A stretch of DNA of 64,000 nucleotides, taken from Aquimarina rhabdastrellae (lineage in GTDB: Bacteria > Bacteroidota > Bacteroidia > Flavobacteriales > Flavobacteriaceae). Below, piece after piece: positions 1 through 9,298 of this stretch. The notes below the pieces were generated by a model that saw only the letters and a list, made by a program, of their open reading frames with translations, ran no database searches and had not been told where the DNA came from. Positions within the stretch are counted from its first letter, which is position 1; each line of letters opens with the position of its first letter. The stretch is from NCBI GenBank assembly GCA_947387485.1, contig CANDNT010000006.1, forward strand, positions 62,001-126,000, in the 5' to 3' direction. Position numbers and translations under genes: made by a program.

Positions 1-140
1 TTTTGACCTTTTTTTCTAAGGATTTCGATTGCTTTGTCAAAATCTCCTTCAGCTTCTACTAGTGCTTTTTTACAATCCATCATACCAGCACCGGTAGCTT
101 TTCTTAATTTATTTACTTCTGCGGCTGTAATCTTTGCCAT
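1..140 (-). CDS. tsf: elongation factor Ts, N-terminal part (cut by window edge)
   Basis: Reading the minus strand from the ATG at 140 gives [20 protein letters not shown], followed by [19 protein letters not shown]. This is the UBA-like N-terminal domain of EF-Ts, which binds EF-Tu and catalyses GDP release during translation elongation. About 46 residues are visible; the nucleotide-exchange core lies outside the window. It follows rpsB in the same direction after 105 bp, the usual rpsB-tsf order. The intergenic gap contains a 9-bp hairpin followed by a T-run (see findings), so tsf expression may be tuned separately from rpsB. Identification is secure from the N-terminus and the synteny. Confidence 0.95.
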   Translation of the reverse strand, partial: MAKITAAEVNKLRKATGAGMMDCKKALVEAEGDFDKAIEILRKKGQ

Positions 141-245
141 GTCTTTAAATAGTTTAATGGTTTTTTAAAAAAAATGAATCGTTTAGTGCTCACTGCAAAG
201 TAAAGAACTAAACGACTCGTAAATTTTACCTTATGGTTAAATTTT

Positions 246-1016
246 TTATTCTTCTTCTTGAGTTGCTGGAGCTGCTTTCTCTGCTGCTTTAGGAGCTGCC
301 TCTTTTTTAGGAGCTTCTTTAGCCGCTTTTCTCTCATTTAATCCTTCGATCACAGCATCTGTTACATAAGTCATCACTTTGTCGATTGACTTAGAAGCAT
401 CATCATTTGCAGGGATAACATAATCAACTTGACGTGGGTCAGAGTTAGTATCTACCATTGCAAAGATAGGAATGTTTAATTTTTGAGCTTCTTTAATCGC
501 GATGTGCTCACGAGTGATATCAACTACAAATAATGCTCCAGGAAGACGAGTCATATCAGAGATAGAACCTAAGTTCTTCTCTAATTTAGCTCTTAAACGA
601 TCTACTTGTAGACGTTCTTTTTTAGATAATGTATTGAAAGTACCATCTTTCTTCATTCTATCAATAGCAGCCATTTTCTTAACAGCTTTACGGATAGTAA
701 CAAAGTTGGTAAGCATACCACCTGGCCATCTTTCAGTAATATATGGTTGATTTGCTTTACTAGCTTTTTCAGCAACGATTTCTTTTGCTTGCTTTTTAGT
801 AGCTACGAAAAGGATTTTTCTTCCTGATGCAGCGATTTTCTTTAAAGCTTCGCTAGCTTCGCTAATTTTTGCAGCAGTTTTATATAAGTTGATGATGTGG
901 ATTCCGTTACGCTCCATATAAATATACGGTGCCATGTTAGGATCCCATCTTCTTGTCAAGTGTCCAAAGTGTACACCTGCATCAAGTAATTCTTTTACTT
1001 CGATATTGTTTGCCAT
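246..1016 (-). CDS. rpsB: 30S ribosomal protein S2
   Basis: The 256-residue product carries typical S2 sequence: VKELLDAGVHFGHLTRRWDP near the N-terminus, the ERWPGGMLTNF segment and the central FVVDITREHIAIKEA stretch. S2 sits on the solvent side of the 30S subunit between head and body. The last 30 or so residues are a Lys/Ala/Glu-rich tail (NERKAAKEAPKKEAAPK onward), a low-complexity extension common in Bacteroidota S2 and probably disordered. It is preceded by a 160-bp structured gap after rpsI and followed by tsf. I see no good promoter directly in front of it, so it is probably transcribed from the rplM promoter. Confidence 0.97.
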   Translation of the reverse strand: MANNIEVKELLDAGVHFGHLTRRWDPNMAPYIYMERNGIHIINLYKTAAKISEASEALKKIAASGRKILFVATKKQAKEIVAEKASKANQPYITERWPGGMLTNFVTIRKAVKKMAAIDRMKKDGTFNTLSKKERLQVDRLRAKLEKNLGSISDMTRLPGALFVVDITREHIAIKEAQKLNIPIFAMVDTNSDPRQVDYVIPANDDASKSIDKVMTYVTDAVIEGLNERKAAKEAPKKEAAPKAAEKAAPATQEEE

Positions 1017-1176
1017 TTCTGTAATAGTTTACGTTCTGTTGACTTTACTTAGCAATGTTTAAGTGGCTACAAATCTGTATGGCCTTAAACATTTAGATGC
1101 TAAACTAATTTCTGCTTGAAGCAGATAACAACAAATACTTTTTTTAAAATTAAGTTTCCGAAAAAATCGGATACCA
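1017..1176 (-). promoter_or_regulatory. structured rpsI-rpsB intergenic leader
   Basis: The 160-bp gap contains three inverted repeats that can fold in the minus-strand transcript. They are a 10-bp perfect stem at 1054-1063 with 1084-1093, a 7-bp stem at 1111-1117 with 1119-1125, and CCGA/TCGG at 1158-1170 with a U-rich loop. None has a terminal U-run, so they do not look like a terminator. S2 feedback on its own leader is known in other bacteria; whether this is the Bacteroidota equivalent is inference. Confidence 0.4.
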
Positions 1177-1563
1177 TTAACGTTTTGAGAATTGGAATTT
1201 CTTACGAGCTTTCTTCTGACCGAATTTCTTACGCTCTACCATTCTTGCATCTCTAGTTAATAAACCTTCTGGTTTTAAGATAGCTCTGTTTTCTTGATCT
1301 AGTTCGCAAACTGCTCTAGAAATTGCTAAACGAATAGCTTCTGCTTGACCAGTGATTCCACCTCCGTAAACATTTACTTTGATATCGTATTTGTCTTCGT
1401 TGCTAGTTAAAGCAAGAGGTTGGTTTACTTTGTACTGTAAAGTAGCAGTAGAAAAGTAATCATTAAGACCTTTTTTGTTGATCGTAATGTTACCTGAACC
1501 TTCTTTTAAATAAATTCGAGCTACAGCCGTTTTTCTACGACCAATTTTGTGAATAACTTCCAT
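1177..1563 (-). CDS. rpsI: 30S ribosomal protein S9
   Basis: The 128-residue product begins [20 protein letters not shown] and ends KKARKKFQFSKR. The conserved basic C-terminal tail of S9 reaches into the decoding centre and contacts P-site tRNA. Internal signatures include NVYGGGITGQAEAIRLAISR and GLLTRDARMVERKKFGQKK. The ATG overlaps the rplM stop by one base (TAATG at 1561-1565), so L13 and S9 are translationally coupled, the universal bacterial arrangement. Length and sequence are normal for the family. Confidence 0.97.
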   Translation of the reverse strand: MEVIHKIGRRKTAVARIYLKEGSGNITINKKGLNDYFSTATLQYKVNQPLALTSNEDKYDIKVNVYGGGITGQAEAIRLAISRAVCELDQENRAILKPEGLLTRDARMVERKKFGQKKARKKFQFSKR

Positions 1564-2018
1564 TATTTAAATTCGTTTAAGTTAATAGTTTTAGGTTGTT
1601 GAGCTTCGTGTCCGTGCTCTGCACCTGTATAAACCTTTAAATTACGGAATAATGCAGCTCCTAATTTGTTCTTAGGTAACATACCTTTTACCGCTTTCTC
1701 GATTAAACGCTCTGGACCTTTATCAAATAATTCCTGAGCAGTAAGACTTCTTTGTCCACCTGGGTAGCCTGTGTGACGAATGTATTGTTTTTCGTTCCAC
1801 TTTTTACCAGATAAGTTGATTTTTTCTGCGTTTGTAATGATTACATTATCACCGCAATCAACGTGTGGTGTGTAGTTAGGTTTGCGTTTACCTCTTAGTA
1901 GCGTAGCTACTACAGATGATAGACGACCTAAAGTCTGTCCTTCAGCATCGATATGTATCCATTCTTTGGTTACAGTCGCTTTATTTGCAGATGCTGTTTT
2001 GTAGCTTAATGTGTCCAC
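1563..2018 (-). CDS. rplM: 50S ribosomal protein L13
   Basis: The 151-residue product begins [20 protein letters not shown] and contains the family signatures [32 protein letters not shown] and [11 protein letters not shown]13 is an early-assembly 23S rRNA-binding protein. The start codon is GTG (2016-2018), lying in a small GTGT-GG-ACAC palindrome; no in-frame ATG lies closer to the promoter. It is the first gene of the rplM-rpsI-rpsB-tsf run and has a strong promoter about 50 bp upstream. Confidence 0.96.
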   Translation of the reverse strand: MDTLSYKTASANKATVTKEWIHIDAEGQTLGRLSSVVATLLRGKRKPNYTPHVDCGDNVIITNAEKINLSGKKWNEKQYIRHTGYPGGQRSLTAQELFDKGPERLIEKAVKGMLPKNKLGAALFRNLKVYTGAEHGHEAQQPKTINLNEFK

Positions 2019-2070
2019 ACTAATTAATTTTACTTATTAAACATTCCTTTTCCTGCATAAAACAGGGGTG

Positions 2071-2101
2071 CAAATGTACGATTATATATTTATATGACAA
2101 A
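2071..2101 (-). promoter_or_regulatory. promoter of the rplM ribosomal operon
   Basis: On the minus strand there is TTTG (2101-2098), 19 bp, then TACATTTG (2078-2071). This is an exact match to the Bacteroidota housekeeping pattern TTTG-N19-TAnnTTTG. Transcription should start near 2064, giving a leader of about 46 nt. The leader contains a small CCTG/CAGG hairpin around 2053-2067. Confidence 0.8.
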
Positions 2102-2314
2102 CTATAGAGATTATTATTTTATTATTCGCGAATAACTGATTCTCAGATAGATTACTTTTTTAACTACAGAATTAGCATTCTTACTAGTGTTTCTTGATTT
2201 GGTGAGTGTTAATTATTTACTAAAAAAAAGTTTTAGTGTGCCATGTCAAAAAATGCATTGTCTTTACAACAGTAATTATAGTTATGAAATAATAATATGA
2301 GGTGTCAATTTTTA

Positions 2315-4924
2315 ATGTTAAAAATACTGATATGTATTTTATATGTCAATGTTTATGGGCAAAAAACGGATAGTATTCCTAGACGGAGTTATACTATGAA
2401 TAGGATTACTACAGCTACAATACCAATAATTGATGGAGAGATAGATGAAAAGGTTTGGGATGTGGTTGATTGGACTGGTGATTTTATAGAAAACCAACCA
2501 GATGAAAATACGGCTCCAAGCGAACAAACAAGATTTAAAATTATTTATGATGATAAATACCTATATATAGCGGTCGAGTGTTTTGATAAAGAGCCTGAAA
2601 AGATTGTTAAGCGATTATCTCGTAGGGATGGGTTTGAGGGGGATTGGATAGAATTTAATTTTGATAGTTATAATGATAAGCGTACCGCTTTTTCTTTTAA
2701 TATAACGGCAGCAGGTGTAAAAGGAGATGAGTTTATATCTGATAATGGTAATAATTGGGATGGAAGTTGGAATCCTATTTGGTATGCCAAAACACAAATA
2801 GTAGATAATGGATGGATAGCTGAGATGAAAATTCCCTTTAGTCAATTGCGATTTGGAAAAGAAAAAGAACAAGTATGGGGATTACAAGTTACACGTCGGT
2901 TTTTTAGAAAGGCAGAGCGTTCTGTTTGGCAACGTGTCTCAAGAGAAGCTGCAGGATGGGTGAGTAATTTTGGAGAATTAAGAGGAATTAATGGATTGAT
3001 TTCGCAAAAGCAATTAGAAATTCAGCCATATATGGTGACCCAGTTAGATAGTTATCCTGAAGAAGAAGGGAATCCATTTAGAGATGGGAGTGATGTAAAG
3101 CTTACGGGAGGATTAGACGCTAAGATTGGGATTACCAATGATCTTACACTTGATCTTACTGTTAATCCTGATTTTGGACAAGTTGAAGCTGATCCTGCTG
3201 CTTTGGCTTTAGATGGTTTTCAGATATTCTTTAGAGAGCAAAGACCCTTTTTTGTAGAAAATAAAAACATATTTGATTATCGTTTTGCTGGAGGGCAGGA
3301 TAATGTTTTTTATTCTAGAAGAATTGGACGTAATCCACAAGGTAGTGTAAGTCTTGGTGCAGGCGAATTTGTTGATCAGCCAGATAATACTACGATATTG
3401 GGAGCTGCAAAATTTAGTGGTAAAACAAAAAATGGATGGTCTATTGGTGTTTTAGAATCTATAACAGCCAATGAGTATGCCGAAGTTGATAATAATGGAG
3501 AGCGAAGAGAAGAATTAGTGGAACCATTGACTAACTATTTTGTAGGGAGAGTTCAAAAGGATTTTAATGATCGAAATACTTTTATAGGAGGGATTTTTAC
3601 AGCAACCAATAGAAATCTTGGAGACGAACTTAATTTCTTGAGAAAATCAGCATATACAGGGGGAGTAGATTTTAGACATAATTGGAAAAACCGAGAATAT
3701 TATATCTATGGAAATCTTGTATTAAGTAATGTTGAGGGGAGTGCAACTGCGATTAAAAATACACAAGAATCTATTACACATTTATTTCAAAGAGTAGATG
3801 CTTCTCATGTGGATGTAGATGACAATAAAACTTCTTTAATGGGTACTGGAGGAAAATTTGGATTTGGTAAGGCTGCAGGTAAATTTACGTATGATATAGG
3901 AGGATATTGGTATTCTCCAGAATTAGAGTTAAACGATATAGGTTTTTTAAGACAAGCAGATGACATTAGGCAATATGTGAATTTAAGATATCGTATAACC
4001 AAACCTTTTGGTAATTTTCGTTTTGGACAGATTAGAGTCAATCAGTTTTCAAATTTTGATTTCGAAGGAAACTTTAATAGGATTCAGTATGAGTTGAGAG
4101 GTGATATAGAAACTAAAAGTAATTGGGGAATAGGGACAGGGTTTTTATATAAGCCTAGAATTTTTTCTAACACAACATTAAGAGGAGGTCCACGTTTCAG
4201 ATTTTCTGATGAAATAATCAACTATACATATGTTAATAGTGATCAACGTAAAAAAATGAGTTTTGGAGGAGAAGTCGTATTTGCGCAAGGGAAACAAAAT
4301 CATTTTTCGTTTTTTGAAATTTCAGGAGGAATATCGTACCAACCCATTAATGCTTTGCAAATAAGATTGAGTCCTAGATATTCTAGAAACCCTAGTAAAA
4401 CGCAATATGTGACCACTCAAAGTTTTGGTGACAACACACGATATATTACAGCAAATATAGCTAGGCAAACATTGAGTACTGCTTTACGTATTAATTATAC
4501 TATTAATCCTAATTTATCGATACAGTATTATGGAGAACCTTTTGTTTCTAGAGGGAAATACAATCGATTTAATTATATAACAAATCCTATAGCAGATGAT
4601 TTGAATGATCGATTTGCATTATATGATGGAGAACAAATAAGCTTTGATGAGTCACAAAATGCCTATCAAATAGATGATGATCGTGATGGCACAATTGATT
4701 ATAATATAGAGAATCCAGATTTTTCTTTTGTACAATTTAGATCAAATTTGGTCGTGCGATGGGAATATATACCAGGATCAGAATTGTTTTTTGTTTGGTC
4801 ACAAGGGACCACAGGATTAGGAGATGTTAATAATAATTTGTTTAGAAATCTTGATAATCAAATTTTAAAACAACAACCAGAAAATATCTTTTTGATAAAG
4901 GCAACGTATCGATTTGTTTTATAA
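2315..4924 (+). CDS. CBM9-like (DUF5916-type) outer-membrane protein
   Basis: I place the start at the second methionine (2315), which gives a clean signal peptide, MLKILICILYVNVYGQ; an earlier in-frame ATG lies at 2297. The mature protein starts with a carbohydrate-binding family 9-like domain (roughly residues 35-210: IDGEIDEKVWDVVDW, YDDKYLYIAVECFD, GWIAEMKIPFSQLRFG). The rest is a long beta-barrel-like region with alternating aromatic residues and a barrel-type C-terminus (KATYRFVL). NPDFGQVEADPAALALDGFQ and FFREQRPFFVE are hallmarks of this Bacteroidota family. It is probably an outer-membrane protein; the substrate is unknown. It stands alone, divergent from rplM, and ends at a hairpin shared with polA. 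Confidence 0.8.
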   Translation: MLKILICILYVNVYGQKTDSIPRRSYTMNRITTATIPIIDGEIDEKVWDVVDWTGDFIENQPDENTAPSEQTRFKIIYDDKYLYIAVECFDKEPEKIVKRLSRRDGFEGDWIEFNFDSYNDKRTAFSFNITAAGVKGDEFISDNGNNWDGSWNPIWYAKTQIVDNGWIAEMKIPFSQLRFGKEKEQVWGLQVTRRFFRKAERSVWQRVSREAAGWVSNFGELRGINGLISQKQLEIQPYMVTQLDSYPEEEGNPFRDGSDVKLTGGLDAKIGITNDLTLDLTVNPDFGQVEADPAALALDGFQIFFREQRPFFVENKNIFDYRFAGGQDNVFYSRRIGRNPQGSVSLGAGEFVDQPDNTTILGAAKFSGKTKNGWSIGVLESITANEYAEVDNNGERREELVEPLTNYFVGRVQKDFNDRNTFIGGIFTATNRNLGDELNFLRKSAYTGGVDFRHNWKNREYYIYGNLVLSNVEGSATAIKNTQESITHLFQRVDASHVDVDDNKTSLMGTGGKFGFGKAAGKFTYDIGGYWYSPELELNDIGFLRQADDIRQYVNLRYRITKPFGNFRFGQIRVNQFSNFDFEGNFNRIQYELRGDIETKSNWGIGTGFLYKPRIFSNTTLRGGPRFRFSDEIINYTYVNSDQRKKMSFGGEVVFAQGKQNHFSFFEISGGISYQPINALQIRLSPRYSRNPSKTQYVTTQSFGDNTRYITANIARQTLSTALRINYTINPNLSIQYYGEPFVSRGKYNRFNYITNPIADDLNDRFALYDGEQISFDESQNAYQIDDDRDGTIDYNIENPDFSFVQFRSNLVVRWEYIPGSELFFVWSQGTTGLGDVNNNLFRNLDNQILKQQPENIFLIKATYRFVL

Positions 4925-4950
4925 TTGAACGTTGGAGATTGCTAAAAAAG

Positions 4951-4974
4951 AAGAGCGCTCATACGAGCGCTCTT
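4951..4974. terminator. bidirectional terminator between the CBM9-like gene and polA
   Basis: A perfect 10-bp stem AAGAGCGCTC / GAGCGCTCTT with a 4-nt loop lies between the two convergent stop codons. On the minus strand it is followed by CTTTTTTAGC, a good U-tract for polA. On the plus strand the tail is only TATATA, so it is a weaker stop for the upstream gene. Confidence 0.8.
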
Positions 4975-4980
4975 TATATA

Positions 4981-7800
4981 TTAATGTGCTTCTAGCCAGT
5001 TTTGACCTAGACCTAATTCTACATCAAGAGGAACGTCAAGCTTAAAAGCATTTTCCATTTCATGTTTGATTAACGTTTTTATGTCTTCGAGTTCTGGTAA
5101 ATAAACATCAAAGACCAATTCATCATGAACCTGTAATAACATTTTGGTTTTATAATTACCTTCTTCAAGTTTGTCATAGATATTAATCATTGCGATTTTA
5201 ATAATATCGGCAGCGCTTCCTTGAATAGGGGCATTTACAGCATTTCGTTCTGCAGCACCTCTTACAATAGCATTTTTAGAATTAATATCTTTTAAATAGC
5301 GACGACGACCTAATACTGTTTGTACATAACCATTATCTCTAGCAAAATTAACTTGGTCGTTAATATAACTACTAAGTTTAGGATATGTTTTATAATAAGT
5401 ATCAATAAGTGCTTTGGCTTCTTTTCTAGGAATATTTTGTTGTTGAGCAAGAGTAAAAGCTCCTTGGCCATAGATGATACCAAAGTTTACAGCCTTTGCA
5501 TTACTACGTTGCTCACGTGTTACCTCTTCAATAGAAACATTAAAAACCTTTGAAGCTGTAGCAGTATGAATATCTATCCCTTCTTTAAAATCATTGATCA
5601 TTTGATCTTCTTGACTTAAAGCAGCAATAATTCTTAATTCTATCTGAGAATAATCGGCAGCTAATAACGTATGATTTTCATCTCTAGGAACAAAAGCTTT
5701 ACGTATTTCTCTACCTCTAGTAGTTCTTATCGGTATGTTTTGTAAATTAGGATTGTTAGAACTTAAACGACCTGTAGCTGCAACAGTTTGCATATAATCG
5801 GTATGTACTCTTTTTGTATTTGCATTGATTTGAGTAGGTAAAGCATCTACATAAGTACTTTTAAGCTTAACTAGACCACGATATTCTAATACATTTCTAA
5901 TAATTTGATGATCATTAGCTAGATTAGATAAAATATCTTCAGAGGTTGAATATTGCCCAGTCTTGGTTTTTTTTGGTTTATCAACAAGTTGAAGTTTTTC
6001 AAAAAGGATGACTCCTAATTGTTTAGGAGAAGCGATATTAAACTCTTCGTCTGCAGCTTCATAAATTTTGGATTCTAGTGCTTTAATATCTTTATCCAAA
6101 GTTTCAGATAAACCATTTAAGAATTGTGTATCAAGGTTAATTCCTTCGATTTCCATTGCTGCCAAAACACGCAATAAAGGAATCTCAATATCATCAAATA
6201 ACGATAAAGTATCTGCTTCTTTTAACTCAGGTGCAAAGTGCTCTTTAAGTTGTAAAGTAATATCAGTATCTTCTACAGCATATTCTGTTTGTTTTTCCAA
6301 TGCAACTTGGCGCATAGATAACTGATTCTTTCCTTTTTTACCAATCAATTCGGTGATCGAGATTGGAGTATAGTTAAGATACGTTTCGGCAAGGATATCC
6401 ATATTATGACGCATATCTGGATTGATAAGATAATGCGCAAGCATGGTATCAAAAAGTTTTCCTTTTATTTGAATGTCATATTTGGCTAAAACCTTAATGT
6501 CATATTTTAAGTTTTGACCAATTTTTTCAATATGATCAGCTTCAAAGAAAGGACGTAAGCGTTCGATTAGTTTTTGAGCTTCAGCTCTATCTTCTGAGAA
6601 AGGAAGGTAAAAACCTTTTCCTTTTTCCCAAGAAAATGCTATACCTACTAATTCTGCAGTTAAAGCATCCAGGCCTGTTGTTTCTGTATCAAAGCAAACA
6701 CTAGATTGTTTTAGTAAGTTATTTATAAACAAGTCTAACGCAAGACCAGATGAAACTACATTTTGATAGAAATGAGAAACTTTTTCTATAGAATTTCTAC
6801 TACTTATTACAGTAGTTGTATCATCGGTATTTCCTCCCGTATCAAAAAGAGAAAATTGTCCAGCGCCAGCAGTAGTTGTTTTCTTTTTAGGAGCTGATTT
6901 TTCTGTAGTAACAGCTTCTGGAGAAAAGAGCTTAATAAATTGATCTTTCATACGTCTAAACTCTAATTCTTCAAAGATGTGTTGTACCTTTTCTAGATCA
7001 GGTTTAGAAAGTTCATAGTTATTGGCATCAAAAGTAACATCACAATCAGTCATTATTGTCGCTAATTGTTTAGATAGTAATCCTAATTCTTGATTAGCTG
7101 TTACTTTTTCTTTCATTTTTCCTTTAAGTTGGTCTATATTTTCAAATAGTCCTTCCATAGATCCGTAGCTAGCGATAAACTTTTTGGCAGTTTTATCACC
7201 TACACCGGGTAAACCAGGAATATTATCTACAGCATCTCCCATCATTCCCAAATAATCGATAACCTGTTCTGGACGTTCAACTTCAAATTTCTTTTGAACC
7301 TCTGGAATACCCCATATCTCAATACCATTTCCCATACGGGCAGGTTTGTACATGAAAATATTATCAGAAACCAATTGAGCATAATCCTTATCAGGAGTTA
7401 CCATATAAGTTTGAAAGCCTTCTTTTTCTGCTTGCTTTGCAATAGTACCGATCAAATCATCAGCTTCAACCCCTAATTGTTCGATAATAGGGATATGCAT
7501 AGCTTCCAGAATTTGATGAATATATGGAACTGCAATTTTTATAGCTTCTGGAGTTTCTTCTCTATTAGCTTTGTATTCTGGAAAAACCTCTGTACGAGCA
7601 GCACTTCCTCCTTTATCAAATGCTACGGCAAGGTAATCAGGTTTTTCTCGACGAATAACATCTAGTAAAGAATTGGTGAATCCCATAATAGCCGAAACAT
7701 CCATTCCTTTACTGGTAATACGAGGGTTTTTGATCAATGCATAATATCCTCTAAAGATTAAAGCAAAAGCATCTAATAAGAATAGGCGTTTTTGTGACAT
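4981..7800 (-). CDS. polA: DNA polymerase I
   Basis: The 939-residue enzyme fills gaps and removes RNA primers. All three domains look intact. The 5' nuclease (about 1-290) has FLLDAFALIFRGYYAL, VEADDLIGTIA and DAVDNIPGLPGVGDKTA. The 3'-5' proofreading domain starts near 365 with DTETTGLDAL, then GQNLKYDIKVL and YAVEDTDITLQL, so the acidic residues are present. The polymerase domain has motif A AADYSQIELRIIAALS (about 710), the O-helix REQRSNAKAVNFGIIYGQG and motif C LLQVHDELVFDV (about 895). It is a single gene transcribed toward the CBM9-like gene. A possible -10-like TAATTTTG lies at 7883-7876 on the minus strand but lacks a clear upstream element. Confidence 0.97.
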   Translation of the reverse strand: MSQKRLFLLDAFALIFRGYYALIKNPRITSKGMDVSAIMGFTNSLLDVIRREKPDYLAVAFDKGGSAARTEVFPEYKANREETPEAIKIAVPYIHQILEAMHIPIIEQLGVEADDLIGTIAKQAEKEGFQTYMVTPDKDYAQLVSDNIFMYKPARMGNGIEIWGIPEVQKKFEVERPEQVIDYLGMMGDAVDNIPGLPGVGDKTAKKFIASYGSMEGLFENIDQLKGKMKEKVTANQELGLLSKQLATIMTDCDVTFDANNYELSKPDLEKVQHIFEELEFRRMKDQFIKLFSPEAVTTEKSAPKKKTTTAGAGQFSLFDTGGNTDDTTTVISSRNSIEKVSHFYQNVVSSGLALDLFINNLLKQSSVCFDTETTGLDALTAELVGIAFSWEKGKGFYLPFSEDRAEAQKLIERLRPFFEADHIEKIGQNLKYDIKVLAKYDIQIKGKLFDTMLAHYLINPDMRHNMDILAETYLNYTPISITELIGKKGKNQLSMRQVALEKQTEYAVEDTDITLQLKEHFAPELKEADTLSLFDDIEIPLLRVLAAMEIEGINLDTQFLNGLSETLDKDIKALESKIYEAADEEFNIASPKQLGVILFEKLQLVDKPKKTKTGQYSTSEDILSNLANDHQIIRNVLEYRGLVKLKSTYVDALPTQINANTKRVHTDYMQTVAATGRLSSNNPNLQNIPIRTTRGREIRKAFVPRDENHTLLAADYSQIELRIIAALSQEDQMINDFKEGIDIHTATASKVFNVSIEEVTREQRSNAKAVNFGIIYGQGAFTLAQQQNIPRKEAKALIDTYYKTYPKLSSYINDQVNFARDNGYVQTVLGRRRYLKDINSKNAIVRGAAERNAVNAPIQGSAADIIKIAMINIYDKLEEGNYKTKMLLQVHDELVFDVYLPELEDIKTLIKHEMENAFKLDVPLDVELGLGQNWLEAH

Positions 7801-7985
7801 GTGATATGATGTAGTTTATGTAACTAAGAATTACAATATAGGTTACTTTATTAATGTATTGTTTTCGTGAATTTCCAAAATTACAAATAAATAAAATAGA
7901 AATAGTATCTCTGCAATTTGCTTTTGTTGTAACAATTTATAATGTAAATCGTCTTATGTGATACTATTTTGAAAAAAGAAAAACC

Positions 7986-9224
7986 ATGCGCTGGATAATT
8001 TTTATACTGATTTATACCATAATTGAATTGTATGCCTTTCAGGCAATTAGAGTGGTGTCCAAAAATAAGTGGGTAATGACAGCTTATATTATTTGGTCTA
8101 TTAGTGTATTGAGCTATTTAATTTATGTGATGTATACCTATGATCGTAGTGTTGGACCTACGCAATATTCTTTAAATGCAGGTGCATTGTTTGTGATTTC
8201 AATTGTTCCTAAATTAATATTGATTGTTTTCTTATTTGGAGAAGATATCGTTAGAGGACTAATAGGAGGATATAATTATATCTCTCAAACATTCTTTAAT
8301 GGAGAAAAAGATGGGTATATACCGAGTAGAAGGAAATTTTTAAGTCAATTAGCATTAGGAGCAGCAGCAATACCTTTTGCTGGTTTTTTACATGGTATTT
8401 TTAAAGGGAAATATAATTTCAAAGTACTTAGGCATGTATTGTATTTTGAGGATTTACCCAAAGCCTTTGATGGATTTAGAATTGCTCAAATCTCCGATAT
8501 ACATTCAGGTAGTTTTGATGATCCAGAGAAAATTAAATATGCAGTAGATCTTATTAACGAACAAGAAAAAGATGTTTTGCTGTTTACTGGTGATATTGTA
8601 AATACCAAAGCAGAAGAGATGGATCCATGGATTGATATCTTTAAAAGAATTAAGTCACCAGAACATGGAAAGTTTTCTGTATTAGGAAATCATGATTATG
8701 GAGAATATGTTTCTTGGGAATCTGAAGAAGCAAAGGAAGCAAATTTCAGTGCGATAAAAGGCATTCATGATAAAATTGATTTTAAACTGTTGCTTAATGA
8801 GCATACCTATTTACAAAAAGGAGAGGAACGTATCGCTTTACTTGGAGTAGAGAATTGGGGACATAATTTTAAGAAGGCAGGAGATTTACAATTGGCTTCT
8901 CAACAAGTTAATAAAGAAGATTTTAAAGTATTAATGACTCATGATCCTTCTCATTGGGAACACGAAGTGAAAAATGATGTAAATAATTATCATCTTACTT
9001 TAAGTGGGCATACACATGGATTTCAATTTGGTATAGAAATCCCGGGTTTTCTTAAATGGAGCCCTGTACAATATGTCTATAAGCAATGGGCGGGAATGTA
9101 CAGTGAGAATGATAGGTATATTAATGTAAATAGAGGCTTTGGTTTTCACGCTTACCCAGGTCGAGTGGGAATTTGGCCAGAAATTACAATTATCGAACTA
9201 AGACACGGTTCAAAACCCGTATAA
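7986..9224 (+). CDS. membrane-anchored metallophosphoesterase (YkuE/YaeI-like)
   Basis: The 412-residue protein has three hydrophobic N-terminal segments in the first 95 residues, then a calcineurin-like phosphoesterase domain. Metal-binding motifs in order are QISDIHSGSF (about 168), LFTGDIVN (about 200), VLGNHDYGEY (about 238), MTHDPSHW and SGHTHGFQFG. Residues 113-135 contain SRRKFLSQLALGAAAIPFAG, a twin-arginine-like signal lying after the membrane segments rather than at the N-terminus. Bacillus YkuE is a Tat substrate, so a periplasmic catalytic domain is plausible. The substrate is unknown; lipid-linked phosphates are a family-level guess. It is transcribed divergently from polA. Confidence 0.85.
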   Translation: MRWIIFILIYTIIELYAFQAIRVVSKNKWVMTAYIIWSISVLSYLIYVMYTYDRSVGPTQYSLNAGALFVISIVPKLILIVFLFGEDIVRGLIGGYNYISQTFFNGEKDGYIPSRRKFLSQLALGAAAIPFAGFLHGIFKGKYNFKVLRHVLYFEDLPKAFDGFRIAQISDIHSGSFDDPEKIKYAVDLINEQEKDVLLFTGDIVNTKAEEMDPWIDIFKRIKSPEHGKFSVLGNHDYGEYVSWESEEAKEANFSAIKGIHDKIDFKLLLNEHTYLQKGEERIALLGVENWGHNFKKAGDLQLASQQVNKEDFKVLMTHDPSHWEHEVKNDVNNYHLTLSGHTHGFQFGIEIPGFLKWSPVQYVYKQWAGMYSENDRYINVNRGFGFHAYPGRVGIWPEITIIELRHGSKPV

Positions 9225-9298
9225 TTGCTAGAAAATCTTATCTTTACATAGTACAATCAACACAAATATTTTTTTGATTGTGTTGGAATCTCTTAGAT

